Positions 51,633 to 61,010 of a stretch of 64,000 nucleotides of DNA are shown in pieces. This DNA comes from VXNE01 sp965205735 (GTDB taxonomy: Bacteria; Pseudomonadota; Gammaproteobacteria; Pseudomonadales; Azotimanducaceae), in the NCBI GenBank assembly GCA_965205735.1, contig OZ242179.1:2790001-2854000 (forward strand), given 5' to 3'. The stretch's first letter is position 1. Each line of letters starts with the position of its first letter. The notes beneath the pieces were generated by a model. The model made no database searches. It had not been told where the DNA came from and saw nothing but the letters and a program-made list of their open reading frames with translations. The position numbers were made by a program, and so were the translations under genes.

Positions 51633-53078
51633 TTGCTGAGTCGTTGTCTGGTCTGGAGGCGGTTCGGTTGCCGGGCCTGCGTAGCGGCAGCCATGCTGGC
51701 CTTAAGCGCCTGTTCTGATCCGGATTTCGATACGGCAGCAGAGCCAGTCGTCGCGGGGATCGACTCGCCGGACACGGAACTTGCGGAATTCCTCAAGGAA
51801 CTGATCGGGCAAGCTCGCGTCATGCCGAAATCGGGCGTAATGCGTGGACGACTGGCGATGGCGTATGAGGTCAACGGCTTCCCTGATGCTGCGCTCGCTG
51901 CATACGAACGGGCCGAATCGCTGGACCGGAGCGATTTCCGCTGGCCATATTTTCGCGCGCTGCTTCTGGCCCAGGAAGGCGACCACGAAGGCGCGCTCGT
52001 GGGACTGGAACGCGCCATTGCCATCGATGCCGACTATGCGCCCGCCTGGCTCTGGCGAGGGACCTGGTTGCTGGAGTCGAACCGTCTGGAAGAAGCCGCG
52101 CTCGCCTTCGAGCGAGCAGGGGATTTGGGGGATGGCGCCGACGCTTCCTTCGGTCGGGCGCAAGTCCTGATGGCCCAGGGTCGGCATGCCGAAGCCGTGG
52201 CCCTGCTTGAGCCGTACGCCCGCGAATCCCGGCATCCCCATGTTTTCCGAACCTTGGGGCAGGCGCTGCGCGCAACGGGCCGAATCGAGGAGGCGCGACT
52301 GGCCATGGCGCGCGCCAGAGACGCAATACCCTTCAGTTGGCGGGACCAGCGCCGCGACCAATTGGGATCCTATCTACGGGGTAACGCCAGTTTTGAGGCG
52401 GCCCAAGAGCTGTCCGAAGCGGGCAGAAATGCCGAGGCGCTGGAGATACTGGAAAGGCTGGCCGGGCGAAACCCGGAAGAACAGTGCGGCCGTCCGACTA
52501 ATTTCTTCTTCACTTGCAGCCTGCTCAACGCCTTGAGCGTCGCGTACGCGCAGGCGGGCCGTACCGAGGAAGCCATCGAGTTGGCCAAACGGGGGATCGA
52601 ACTCAATCCCGATTTCGCGCCTTTTCACTTGAGCATCGCAAGCCGTTATCGAGAGCAAGGAGACCTCGAAGACGCGCTGCGCCACGCGGATCGCGCCATC
52701 GAGCTGAATTCGATACTGGCTGACGCGCACTGGGAGAAGGGCAGGTTGCTGTTTGATCTGGGCAAGCGCGTGCAAGCGAGGGAAGCGCTCCTGACCGCAC
52801 TGCGATACGAGCCCCAGCGACTGACAACCTTGCTCTATCTGGGGATGATTGAAGCGGAACTTGAGAACTGGCCGCAGGCCATCGAACATTTTGAACGCCT
52901 CGCTGTCCTCGACCCGAACTATGAACGAGGGCATCTATATCTCGCGCGGAGCCTCGGCGAAGGGGGTCGAATCGAGGCGGCATGGCAGGCACTGCGCATG
53001 GCCGAGCGCCGTGGGGCGGACGCCTCTGAGGTTGACGCAACCGAACGCCGCCTGCGAGAACTGGAGGATGCGCGCTGA
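51633..53078 (+). CDS. TPR-repeat lipoprotein
   Basis: Probable lipoprotein of 481 aa: signal peptide with lipobox LSAC about residue 26. Then about ten tetratricopeptide repeats, e.g. SGVMRGRLAMAYEVNGFPDAALAAYERAESLD, WPYFRALLLAQEGDHEGALVGLERAIAIDADY, NALSVAYAQAGRTEEAIELAKRGIELNPDF, TLLYLGMIEAELENWPQAIEHFERLAVLDPNY. TTG 51633 chosen because it gives a short signal peptide; a better start is not seen, and the upstream frame overlaps the previous gene. It is coupled to the CRTAC1 gene by TGATG. Scaffold in the periplasm; partner probably the next gene. Confidence 0.8.
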   Translation: MLSRCLVWRRFGCRACVAAAMLALSACSDPDFDTAAEPVVAGIDSPDTELAEFLKELIGQARVMPKSGVMRGRLAMAYEVNGFPDAALAAYERAESLDRSDFRWPYFRALLLAQEGDHEGALVGLERAIAIDADYAPAWLWRGTWLLESNRLEEAALAFERAGDLGDGADASFGRAQVLMAQGRHAEAVALLEPYARESRHPHVFRTLGQALRATGRIEEARLAMARARDAIPFSWRDQRRDQLGSYLRGNASFEAAQELSEAGRNAEALEILERLAGRNPEEQCGRPTNFFFTCSLLNALSVAYAQAGRTEEAIELAKRGIELNPDFAPFHLSIASRYREQGDLEDALRHADRAIELNSILADAHWEKGRLLFDLGKRVQAREALLTALRYEPQRLTTLLYLGMIEAELENWPQAIEHFERLAVLDPNYERGHLYLARSLGEGGRIEAAWQALRMAERRGADASEVDATERRLRELEDAR

Positions 53079-54724
53079 TGCGGTGCCCGGCCGCGTGTCT
53101 GGTCGTCGCCGCGTGCGGGTGCTCTCCGTCTGAAACCGCCTGGTTCAGTGAGGAAGCCGCCGAGCGCGGTGTAGATTTCAGGCATCACTCGGGCTTCGGG
53201 GAACGCCCGATGTTGCCCGAAATCATGGGTGGCGGCGCAGCACTGGCAGATCTGGATGGCGATGATGATCTCGACCTCTATCTGGTCCAGAGCGGTCGCG
53301 TCGATGAGACGCTCGACGAAGCACTTTCGGCGAATCGGCTCTACCTCAACCGCGGGGACGGTCACTTCGATGAGGTAGAAGGCGGCGCGGGATCGGGTGA
53401 TCGCGGCTATGGCATGGGCGTCGCCGCCGGCGACTACGATAACGATGGCGACATTGACCTGTACGTCACCAACCTGGGATCGAACGCGCTATTGAGAAAC
53501 GACGGTGCGGGTCGGTTCACGGATGTCACGGTGAAGGCTGGCGTGGGTGATCCTGGATGGAGCACGGCGGCGACCTTCCTGGACCTCGACAACGACGGCG
53601 ACCTGGATCTCTTCGTCGTCAACTACCTGAACTGGACCCCGGCATTGGAGCGGGACTGCTATGCGACAGCCTTTCATGCCACGTACTGCGGCCCCAACGA
53701 ATACGATGCTCCGGCGATGGACCGCCTGTATCGCAACGACGGCGACGGCACGTTTAGCGATATCACTGCCGACGCCGGGTTGAACACGGCCTTCGGCAAC
53801 GGGCTCGGCACGGTAGGCGCGGACTTCGATGGCGACGGACTCACGGATCTGTTCGTGGCCAACGATACGATGATCAATCAACTCTGGTTGAACCGCGGCA
53901 ATCTGCGCTTCGAGGATGAGTCCATGCTGTGGGGTTGCGCGTTGGACGATGACGGGATCGCCAAGGCAGGGATGGGCGTTGCGGCAGCCGATGTGGACGA
54001 CGACGGCGACAGCGATCTCCTGGTCGTCAACCTGGAGCGGCAGTCCGACTCCTTCTTCCGCAATGAAGGCGAATACTTCGTCGACGCGACGCGGCTCGCC
54101 GGTCTGGGGCCCGCCAGCATGCGCCATACCCGTTTTGGCGTGGCCCTAGCTGATTTCGACAACGATGGCCGACTCGACCTTTATGAAGCGAACGGCAAGG
54201 TCCAGTCGTCAGAACCATCGAGTGGCGATGTCTTCGCAGAGCCCAATACGCTGTTCCGGGGCGGGATCGAGGCCGGTTCCGTGGTGTTTCGCGAGATCAA
54301 GCCCAAGGGCGGCGTCGATCCTTCGCTTGACCACACCAGTCGTGGACTCGCTGTCGGTGATATCGACGGCGATGGCGGTCTGGACCTGGTTGTCGTCAAC
54401 CGGGACGCTGCGCCTTATCTACTCATGAATCGGGCAAACAGAGGCAACTGGATACGCTTCCGCGTGCTCACGGCAGGCGGCCGGGACGCCCATGGCGCCA
54501 CCATTTCCGCCACCATCGGTGAAGTGAGATCAAGCCGCGACGTGCAACCGTCCGCAAGCTACCTCGCTTCCAGCGACCCGAGAGTGCATTTCGGGCTCGG
54601 AGAGGAGTCGCAGGCACGGAACGTGACGATACGATGGCCCGCCGGGTCTGAAGAAGCTTTTGGCGACTTCTCGGCGGGCACCGTACACGCGTTGCGGGAA
54701 GGAGCCGGCGAGCCCGTGCGTTAG
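53078..54724 (+). CDS. CRTAC1-type FG-GAP/ASPIC-UnbV protein
   Basis: Exported protein of 548 aa; a short signal peptide (MRCPAACLVVAACGC) has Cys residues that could be a lipobox. At least seven FG-GAP/VCBS repeats with calcium loops (DLDGDDDLDLY, DYDNDGDIDLY, DLDNDGDLDLF, DFDGDGLTDLF, DVDDDGDSDLL, DFDNDGRLDLY, DIDGDGGLDLV) form a beta-propeller, then an ASPIC/UnbV domain (NWIRFRVLTAGG ... VHFGLGEESQARNVTIRWPAGS). It overlaps the TPR gene's stop. Same modules as the haloperoxidase fusion at 15181-18975. Function unknown. Confidence 0.88.
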   Translation: MRCPAACLVVAACGCSPSETAWFSEEAAERGVDFRHHSGFGERPMLPEIMGGGAALADLDGDDDLDLYLVQSGRVDETLDEALSANRLYLNRGDGHFDEVEGGAGSGDRGYGMGVAAGDYDNDGDIDLYVTNLGSNALLRNDGAGRFTDVTVKAGVGDPGWSTAATFLDLDNDGDLDLFVVNYLNWTPALERDCYATAFHATYCGPNEYDAPAMDRLYRNDGDGTFSDITADAGLNTAFGNGLGTVGADFDGDGLTDLFVANDTMINQLWLNRGNLRFEDESMLWGCALDDDGIAKAGMGVAAADVDDDGDSDLLVVNLERQSDSFFRNEGEYFVDATRLAGLGPASMRHTRFGVALADFDNDGRLDLYEANGKVQSSEPSSGDVFAEPNTLFRGGIEAGSVVFREIKPKGGVDPSLDHTSRGLAVGDIDGDGGLDLVVVNRDAAPYLLMNRANRGNWIRFRVLTAGGRDAHGATISATIGEVRSSRDVQPSASYLASSDPRVHFGLGEESQARNVTIRWPAGSEEAFGDFSAGTVHALREGAGEPVR

Positions 54725-54784
54725 CGTAGCGCGAACTCCACCATAGGCGCGGCTATGGTTTCGGTCAGTGAGACATGCGCCGTC

Positions 54785-54822
54785 AAAAAAATGCGGCCCG
54801 CTCCCCAGGGGCGCGGGCCGCA
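54785..54822 (-). terminator. intrinsic terminator of the TonB receptor gene
   Basis: On the minus strand TGCGGCCCGC and GCGGGCCGCA (54792-54801 with 54813-54822) form a perfect 10-bp stem, and seven T (complement of 54785-54791) follow directly. It lies 27 nt after the stop of the receptor gene at 54849. Confidence 0.9.
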
Positions 54823-54848
54823 GCGCAGATCAACTGAACTGTGCGTAA

Positions 54849-57344
54849 CTACAGGCTGTAGTTGAGCTGCACTCCGAGAGTGCGTGCTCTGCCGAAGTTG
54901 TAGCCCACGGAGTTGAATTCGTACACAACCACATCATCGAAGAGGTTGCGGACGAAAAAGCCAACCTCGTAGTCGTCCTGTCGCAGCAGGAGCTTGACAT
55001 CCAGGGTCTGGTAGGCCGGTGTCACGAAATCGTTGGTGGCGCGGTCGAACTGTTCATCGACGATGTAGGCATCGGCTCTAGCGGTTGCGTCGAAGCCGGC
55101 CAGTTCGAATCCGTAGACCAGCGAGCCGTGTACCGTGTATATCGGCGCGGCGGGCATGCGGTTCCCCTCGTCGACCGTGCCTTCGTATTGTCCCGCTCCC
55201 CCGGCGAGGAGATCCGCTTTCGGGTTCCAGTAGAGACCACCGCTGAAGCTCAGCGCGTCGGTGACCTGACCCCGCACTTCTATCTCCACGCCTTGGGACT
55301 CTGCGGCGCCGATGTTGCTTTGGAAACGCAGCAGTCTCGCTGGTACGTTTGCAACTTCCGGCGGCTGGTATGAGGCGTTGATGAGCATGTCCCGCCATTC
55401 CATGGAAAACACCGACCCGACAAAGGTCATGCGGCCATCGGCCAGCGTCGCCTTGATCCCGAGCTCGTAGTTGATCATCTCATCGCCTTCGGCCTGATAG
55501 GCGTCAACGAGTATTTGATACACCTCTTCGGCTAGCGGGTCGGTGGCGCGAGCCGCGTCCAGCGTGTTGACCGCGCCGAGAAGCCCCTCGTTGATGTGTC
55601 CAGGGCGGAACCCGTGGGACCGTGTGGCGTAGATCATCAAGTCGTTGTTGGGGCGCCACGTGAGGGTGACCTTCGGCGAGCTCTTCCTGTCTTCCAGGGA
55701 GAAGGTGGCGAGAGCGCGATTCCGATCGTCGGTATTCGGCTCAAGCGTGTCTATGTCGATGGTCACGTCGGCGAAGCGGGCGCCAAGCAGGAGCTCCCAT
55801 TGGTCGTTGATCCGGTAACTGACCTCGCCGAAGTAAGACTGCTCGGTTGCATCCCTGAACGAGGTGTCCTGGATGCCCGCGAGCACGGAGTTAAAGGTAT
55901 TGGCGAGTATATTCTGATGCTCAATCGGCGTGCCCGGAGCAAAGTACCACTGGGCGAAACAGTGGGCGGAGTCGGAGCGCCCGCCATAGGGGACCGTGGC
56001 CGGGCAGGGCTCATGATCGCCACTCTGGGATCTCTCGTCCTTGAAGTAGGCTCCGACGGTCCACTGCAAGCGGCTGTCGGTGTTGGAGACCAGACGCAGC
56101 TCATTCGCGTAACGGTCCAACCGCAGGCGACCCCAGTTGTAGGCGGACTGTACGGAATACCTGCCGGGCACACAGATTTCTGGTGCTACCATGCCGCCGC
56201 AGCCGTTGTCAGCAAACCCACCCCAGAACCTGTCGTTCGGAGCCCCTTCCTGACCGTAGCGCCGCTCCTCGTGCAGGTACGACGTGGATACGATGAGGTC
56301 CGCAAACGGCAGCTCCCATTCGGCGCTGACGTTATACAAGCCTATATCGTTGAATCCGCCGTTGACGCCGTCCGGGTGCGTCAGGTGGGTGACGTACGGA
56401 TCGCGTTTGTTGAACTGGTCGCCGTACCCGTCGCAGATGATTCCCGGGTGCGGGTAAAACGGTACCTGGGGTGGTTGGTAGCTTGATGGGAGATTTTCAC
56501 CTCCGCTGGTGAAGCACTGAAAGCCGAGCCCCGGGCCGCCGAAATCGGCGTTGGTGAATTGGTACATTCCCGTAATGCGCAGAGTGTCAGTGGCCTGCAG
56601 GGCGACCCTTACTCGGGCACCGGTTTCTTCCGTCCAGTCGACATCTTCTTCCATGCGCAGTCCCGGCGCATCCATGATCCCCGCATTGAAGCGCGAGAAG
56701 GCGACCACGCGCGCTGCCGCCTGCTCGCCGAGCGGAATATTGAGCATGGCGTCGAAACGGTTCCCCTGGTCGCCATGCGCCATCGCTTCTAGGGTCGCCC
56801 GCACGGAGTAGTCGAAGCCGCTGGGGTCGGGCGTCTTGCTGATATAGCGTATCGCCCCACCGATGCTGCCCTCGCCGTAGAGCGTTCCCTGCGGCCCTTT
56901 CAGCACTTCGACCCGCTGGATGTCGTAGAGCGAACCCAGGCTGTGGCTGTTCTGCGCGACGGCGGTGCCGATGGGCACCGCGTCCATATAGGCCCCCACG
57001 GGCGAGTTGCCGCCGACGATATTCTGGATGCCGCGGATGTTTGGCCTGCTCATGCTGAGGGTGTTGGCGCGATAATTCAGTCCGGGAATCGACTGGTAGA
57101 GGTACGTTATGTCCTGGATGCCCTTTTGCACGATCTCCACATCCGTCACGGCGGAGAGGGCGATGGGCGTGTCCATCAACTGCGTGTCGCGGTAGGTGGC
57201 TGTTACCACGATCTCCTCGATCAGGGAAGCGTCTTGGGCTTTTTCCGCCTCCGCTTCCTGCGCGTTTGCGGTCAGGCCCAATGTCAGGACCGCCGTGGCC
57301 AACGCGGCGAGGACAAATCGTCCTGGGTCAAAGGTAGTAGCCAT
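54849..57344 (-). CDS. TonB-dependent outer-membrane receptor
   Basis: Outer-membrane barrel of 831 aa. Signal peptide MATTFDPGRFVLAALATAVLTLGLTANAQ; TonB box region EEIVVTATYRDTQLMDTPIALSAV; plug domain with GIQDITYLYQSIPGLNYRANT, RPNIRGIQN and GPQGTLYGEGSIGGAIRYISKTP; many beta strands to YNFGRARTLGVQLNYSL. GGAGGAAATTCA before ATG 57344 is an excellent ribosome-binding site. Divergent from the sugar-type MFS gene, so a carbohydrate or aromatic substrate is plausible but unproven. Intrinsic terminator follows. Confidence 0.95.
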   Translation of the reverse strand: MATTFDPGRFVLAALATAVLTLGLTANAQEAEAEKAQDASLIEEIVVTATYRDTQLMDTPIALSAVTDVEIVQKGIQDITYLYQSIPGLNYRANTLSMSRPNIRGIQNIVGGNSPVGAYMDAVPIGTAVAQNSHSLGSLYDIQRVEVLKGPQGTLYGEGSIGGAIRYISKTPDPSGFDYSVRATLEAMAHGDQGNRFDAMLNIPLGEQAAARVVAFSRFNAGIMDAPGLRMEEDVDWTEETGARVRVALQATDTLRITGMYQFTNADFGGPGLGFQCFTSGGENLPSSYQPPQVPFYPHPGIICDGYGDQFNKRDPYVTHLTHPDGVNGGFNDIGLYNVSAEWELPFADLIVSTSYLHEERRYGQEGAPNDRFWGGFADNGCGGMVAPEICVPGRYSVQSAYNWGRLRLDRYANELRLVSNTDSRLQWTVGAYFKDERSQSGDHEPCPATVPYGGRSDSAHCFAQWYFAPGTPIEHQNILANTFNSVLAGIQDTSFRDATEQSYFGEVSYRINDQWELLLGARFADVTIDIDTLEPNTDDRNRALATFSLEDRKSSPKVTLTWRPNNDLMIYATRSHGFRPGHINEGLLGAVNTLDAARATDPLAEEVYQILVDAYQAEGDEMINYELGIKATLADGRMTFVGSVFSMEWRDMLINASYQPPEVANVPARLLRFQSNIGAAESQGVEIEVRGQVTDALSFSGGLYWNPKADLLAGGAGQYEGTVDEGNRMPAAPIYTVHGSLVYGFELAGFDATARADAYIVDEQFDRATNDFVTPAYQTLDVKLLLRQDDYEVGFFVRNLFDDVVVYEFNSVGYNFGRARTLGVQLNYSL

Positions 57345-57406
57345 TGAATTTCCTCCAAATTCAGGAGCGACTTTCGTCGCCCAATCATCGGGATACTACG
57401 CCCAAA

Positions 57407-57431
57407 TTTACAATGTTGAAACATTTTGTAT
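57407..57431. promoter_or_regulatory. palindromic operator-like site in the TonB/MFS divergent region
   Basis: AATGTT-GA-AACATT (57412-57425), flanked by TACAA and TTGTA-like outer arms, is a symmetric site in the AT-rich stretch 57395-57445 between two divergent genes. This resembles a binding site for a dimeric regulator controlling both. No regulator gene is nearby. Confidence 0.4.
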
Positions 57432-57502
57432 CAATTTCGGACAAACTCCGAGAGGCGCCCTGAAAACAGTCTGCGAGCGGCGGGGAAAAGGAGAGTTTTT
57501 TC

Positions 57503-58688
57503 ATGGCCGAGCCGAGAAAATTGTCCATCCCCACGATGTTTTGCTTCGGCGTTGGGGAGGCGGCGGGGTCGTTCAAGAACATGGCGTGGGGGGTGCTGCT
57601 GCTCTTCTACTACCAGCAGATCGTCGGCGTCGAAGCCGCGTTGGTGGGGCTCGCGATCGCGATCTCGGTGGTGATGGTTATCGCCATACTGGTGTGCGCC
57701 GCGGGCACGCGCAAGGAGATCCCGAACTTGCGCGAGACCTAGTGCTCCGTCAAACCTAAATCTACGGGTATCTGCGGGTCTGATGGTTTTTGGCCCTTGG
57801 CTTCGTTGCTCCTCCTTGTGTGGTGCCTGCCACACCGCGTCGTCGCGCCTCGCCAGGAACCAAAAATCCCTCGCAGCTACACTCGCATTTTTAGGCTTGA
57901 CGGAACACTAGGAGCGCCCCAGGGTACGGTTCTGGACCCTGCTCACCGAGATTTGGGAGGTGCTCAAGAACAGGTCTTTTCGCGCCGTATTTCTCGGCTT
58001 GTTGCTCGCGTCGCTTGTGACCGGCGTGGAGTTGGCGTTCACGCCGTTCCTCGGCATCCATTTCTGGGGTTTCAGAACGGAGCAGCTATTCTACTTGGCC
58101 TATGTCGGGCTGTTCGCGTTTCCGGTGTCGTTCATGCTGACGCCGCTGGTCACGCGCCTGTTCGACAAGCGGCTCACGGTCATGATCACGCTGGCGCTCT
58201 CGATCATCGCCATCAATGGGCCCATTTGCTTCCGGCTGCTCGACGTCTCCTGGTTCCCGGCCAACGGCTCCCCCTGGCTTTTGGCGATCTATATCGGCGC
58301 CTCGACCGTCGCCGCGCTGGTGGCGCCCGTCCGCAACGCCACCACGGATTCCATGCTGGCCGACGTGGCCGACGAGCACGAACTCGAAAGCGGCATTCGG
58401 CGCGAAGGCGTTCTGTACGCGGTGCGTGCCTTCTCGCAGAAGGCGACAGCCGGGTTCGGCACGCTATTCGGCGGTGTTTTGTTGAGCGCGATAGATTTCC
58501 CGGAGAACGCGACCCGCGGCGAGATACCGGCGGAGACGTTGTGGGACCTGGGGTTTATCGTCGGGCCCGCAACGTCGATCTTTTCGCTTCTGGCGATCCT
58601 GTTCTACCTGCGCTACCGCATCAACTATCGCCGGCACGGCGAGATCATGGCGGAGCTCGAGCGTCGCAGGGTGGCGGGGAAGGTCTGA
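57503..58688 (+). pseudogene. sugar:cation symporter (MFS, GPH-type) disrupted by deletion and a MITE
   Basis: ATG 57503, after AGGAG, opens MAEPRKLSIPTMFCFGVGEAAGSFKNMAWGVLLLFYYQQIVG, the N-terminus of a glycoside-pentoside-hexuronide type symporter. After VGLAIAIS the frame jumps directly into the end of a later helix (VVMVIAILVCAAGTRKEIPNLRE), so most of helices 2-5 are deleted. A 173-bp hairpin element then interrupts the gene. The rest, from about 57915 (RFWTLLTEIWEVLKNRSFRAVFLGLLLASLVTG) to 58688, holds helices 7-12 and can be read from ATG 57960. Both lesions make transport impossible. Confidence 0.85.
57739..57911. mobile_element. 173-bp MITE-like hairpin element
   Basis: Ends are inverted repeats: the first 22 bp (57739-57760) match the reverse complement of the last 22 (57890-57911) at 20 positions, beginning CTAGTG. 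Sub-terminal arms also pair (GGTTTTTGGCCCTTGGC region with CCAGGAACCAAAAATCC region), and GTGTGG/CCACAC at 57817-57834 forms the tip, so the whole element can fold into one long hairpin. CTAG occurs at both boundaries and may include the duplicated target. No open frame inside. It lies inside the MFS gene. The family of its helper transposase is unknown. Confidence 0.85.
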
Positions 58689-58809
58689 ATGGCGCGTTCA
58701 CGGGGCGAAGCGAAGATCCCACTACGCGCCGTTCAGTCGATGCAATTCGATTGGAAATTTAGCTGGCGTCGTGGCTTTATAGGCAGTTCGCTCATCAGGG
58801 GAGACAGGC

Positions 58810-59883
58810 ATGGTAGATACGACACCGATCGAGACGATGGACGAGTTCGAGGAGGAATACAGGAAGGGCGCTGGCCAGGCGTTGCCGGGTAGCTCGTCGA
58901 AAGAGGCCAACCTCGACAACATCCGGCGCTGCGGCGACGGCATCGGCGACCACAATCCCTTGTGGCGTGATGAGGCATACGCGGCCAAGAGCCGCTTCGG
59001 CACGATTACGGCGATGCCGACATTCGTCTACAGCGTAAGCCTCGGGGTCGGCGCGGCGATCAATGGCGCCATACATCCGGCCCGGGTGGGTGGGTTCGCC
59101 ATGAACTATGCCGGCGGCGAGTTGGAGATCTTTCGCCCGATCTGGCTCGGAGACACGATCACTATCCACGAGCAGGTCGGGCCGGTTGTGCGCAAGGAGA
59201 GCGGAAGGATAGGTCCTTTCTGCATCTGCACGGGGTTGGTGACGTACACCAATCAGCGGCACGAGATCGTGGCAACCAAAAGAACACTCATGGCGCGCTA
59301 CAAGATTCTTGGAGGCGGTAGCGAAACGATTTCCTACGACCGCGAGCACAAGGCCGACGTTCAGCAAGAGTCCCCCGACCCGCTTGTATGGGAACGGGAA
59401 CGGCGCGGTGCCGAGCCCCGCTACTGGGAGGACGTCGTCGAGGGCGATGAAATGTCGCCCTTGAAGAAGGGCACGTATACCGTCAACGAGCTGTACCTGT
59501 TCACCTTCGGCGTCTGCGGCACGCGCCGCGGCACGCGGGCGTCCGTCGGCGATCGCATAGAGTCCCACGGTCGCTACAACGCGGCGTACGCCAAGAGCCG
59601 CAGGAGTATGCCTGGCCAGTTCGATTACGGACCCCAGCGGGTGTGCTGGTTGGCGCAGATGTGCACGGACTGGATGGGAGACGACGGCACGCTGAAGAAG
59701 ATGGTGACCCAGGTCCGCCATCCGAACATCGTCGGCGACACCAACACGGTCCACGGGACCGTGGCCAGGAAGTACGTTCAGAACGGCGAGCATCTGGTCG
59801 ACCTCGATGTGCGCAACGAAAACCAGTCGGGAACCGCGAGCGCCTTTTCGCGCGCGACAGTCGCGCTTCCATCGAGGGGGTGA
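58810..59883 (+). CDS. MaoC-like dehydratase family protein (double hot-dog)
   Basis: Protein of 357 aa with two hot-dog folds. The N-terminal domain has the hydratase-type motif around GDGIGDHNPLWRDEAYAAKSRFGTITAMPTF (about 43-72); strands VGGFAMNYAGGELEIFRPIWLGDTITIHEQV follow. The C-terminal domain reads YWEDVVEGDEMSPLKKGTYTV and ends NIVGDTNTVHGTVARKYVQNGEHLVDLDVRNENQSG. Probably hydrates an enoyl-CoA thioester; proximity to CoA-transferase genes fits. Start at ATG 58810 after GGGGAGACAGGC. Confidence 0.85.
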   Translation: MVDTTPIETMDEFEEEYRKGAGQALPGSSSKEANLDNIRRCGDGIGDHNPLWRDEAYAAKSRFGTITAMPTFVYSVSLGVGAAINGAIHPARVGGFAMNYAGGELEIFRPIWLGDTITIHEQVGPVVRKESGRIGPFCICTGLVTYTNQRHEIVATKRTLMARYKILGGGSETISYDREHKADVQQESPDPLVWERERRGAEPRYWEDVVEGDEMSPLKKGTYTVNELYLFTFGVCGTRRGTRASVGDRIESHGRYNAAYAKSRRSMPGQFDYGPQRVCWLAQMCTDWMGDDGTLKKMVTQVRHPNIVGDTNTVHGTVARKYVQNGEHLVDLDVRNENQSGTASAFSRATVALPSRG

Positions 59884-59940
59884 AGCTGCAGTAGGCGCGC
59901 GGGCGCTTTCGAAGAGCGCCGGGTGTAGCCACCCTACTGG

Positions 59941-61010
59941 TTGGAGATAGCGATCGCGGGACCGTTGCACGGAGTCCGGGTACTCGAGTTCTCGCAGGTC
60001 ATCGCCGCGCCCTTCGCGGGCCAGTTCCCTCGCGGAGCTTGGCGCGTATGTCATGAAGGTCGAGCCGCCGGAAGGCGAGTCCTGGCGCTTGCAGATGATA
60101 TTCGCGCCGAAGGAGTCCGCCACCTACCAGGGACTCAATCGCGGCAAGGATTGCATCACGCTGCGATTGACCAGCGAACAGGCGCAGTCCATCGTCCACC
60201 GCCTCGTGAAGGACGTCGATGTCGTGCTGATCAACTATCGGCCCGACGTGCCGGCGAAGTTCCGCATCGACTACGACACCTTGCGGGCGATCAAGCCGGA
60301 CCTCATCTACGGTGATCTGACGGCGTTCGGACGACGCGGTCCCTGGGCGATGCGCCCGGGCTACGACGGGGTCGCGCAGGCCATGACGGGTTTGATGTCC
60401 GGCGAAGCGAAGCTGCGGGAAGACGGCTCGCCTTCGACGCCTTCGAGCACCGCGGTTCGACGATCTCGTGCGCGTGCGGGAGCAATACGTGCGCTCGCCG
60501 GCGGAGATCTATCGGCGCATCTGGCTCGCGAGCGACGGCGCGGTGGCCATCGGCGCGGAGACCCCGGCGGAGGTCGCTGCGTTCCGCAGCCTGTTTGAAA
60601 CATCGCTGCCGGTAAAGGGGGAAAAGGGGTTCGACCTTGAAGACGCCCGCTTTCTGGCTGCCGGTCGCGACGAAGCGGCGCGCATTGCATCGACCATAGC
60701 CAACGAGACGGCGGCGTACTGGATCGAACGCTGCCATGACGCAGATCTGCCTGCCGCGCCCATGCCGTTTCCCCAGGAACTCGCCGATCATCCGCACGTC
60801 GAGGCCAACGGCTGGATGATCGACCTGGTTCACGAGATCACGGGTCCGCAACGGTCTGTCGCAACGCCGTTCACATTCAGCGGTTCGCCGCTAGATCCGC
60901 CGCGTCCTTCTCCACCCCTCGGGCGCGATACGGCGAAGGTCCTGCGCGAGATCGGATACTCGGACGACGACATCGCCGAGCTTGAGGCGCAGGGCGGGGT
61001 GATCACGTGA
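59941..61010 (+). pseudogene. class III (CaiB/BaiF) CoA-transferase, broken by frameshift and internal deletion
   Basis: TTG 59941 opens EIAIAGPLHGVRVLEFSQVIAAPFAGQF in one frame. The next part, LAELGAYVMKVEPPEGESWRLQMIFAPKESATYQGLNRGKDCITLRLTS, is one base away (shift near 60027). After LMSGEAKLREDG (about 60425) family sequence resumes in a third frame at FDDLVRVREQYVRSPAEIYRRIWLASDG (about 60451) and runs to the end at 61010. The missing centre of about 100 residues includes the usual catalytic Asp. The last 180 codons could still be translated from an internal start but would not form a complete enzyme. It overlaps the next CoA-transferase gene by 4 nt. Confidence 0.8.

Noticed and set aside
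54041..54162. Calcium-loop repeats as true DNA repeats
   Set aside because: The FG-GAP loops repeat at protein level only; their DNA copies are too diverged to be a sequence repeat feature.
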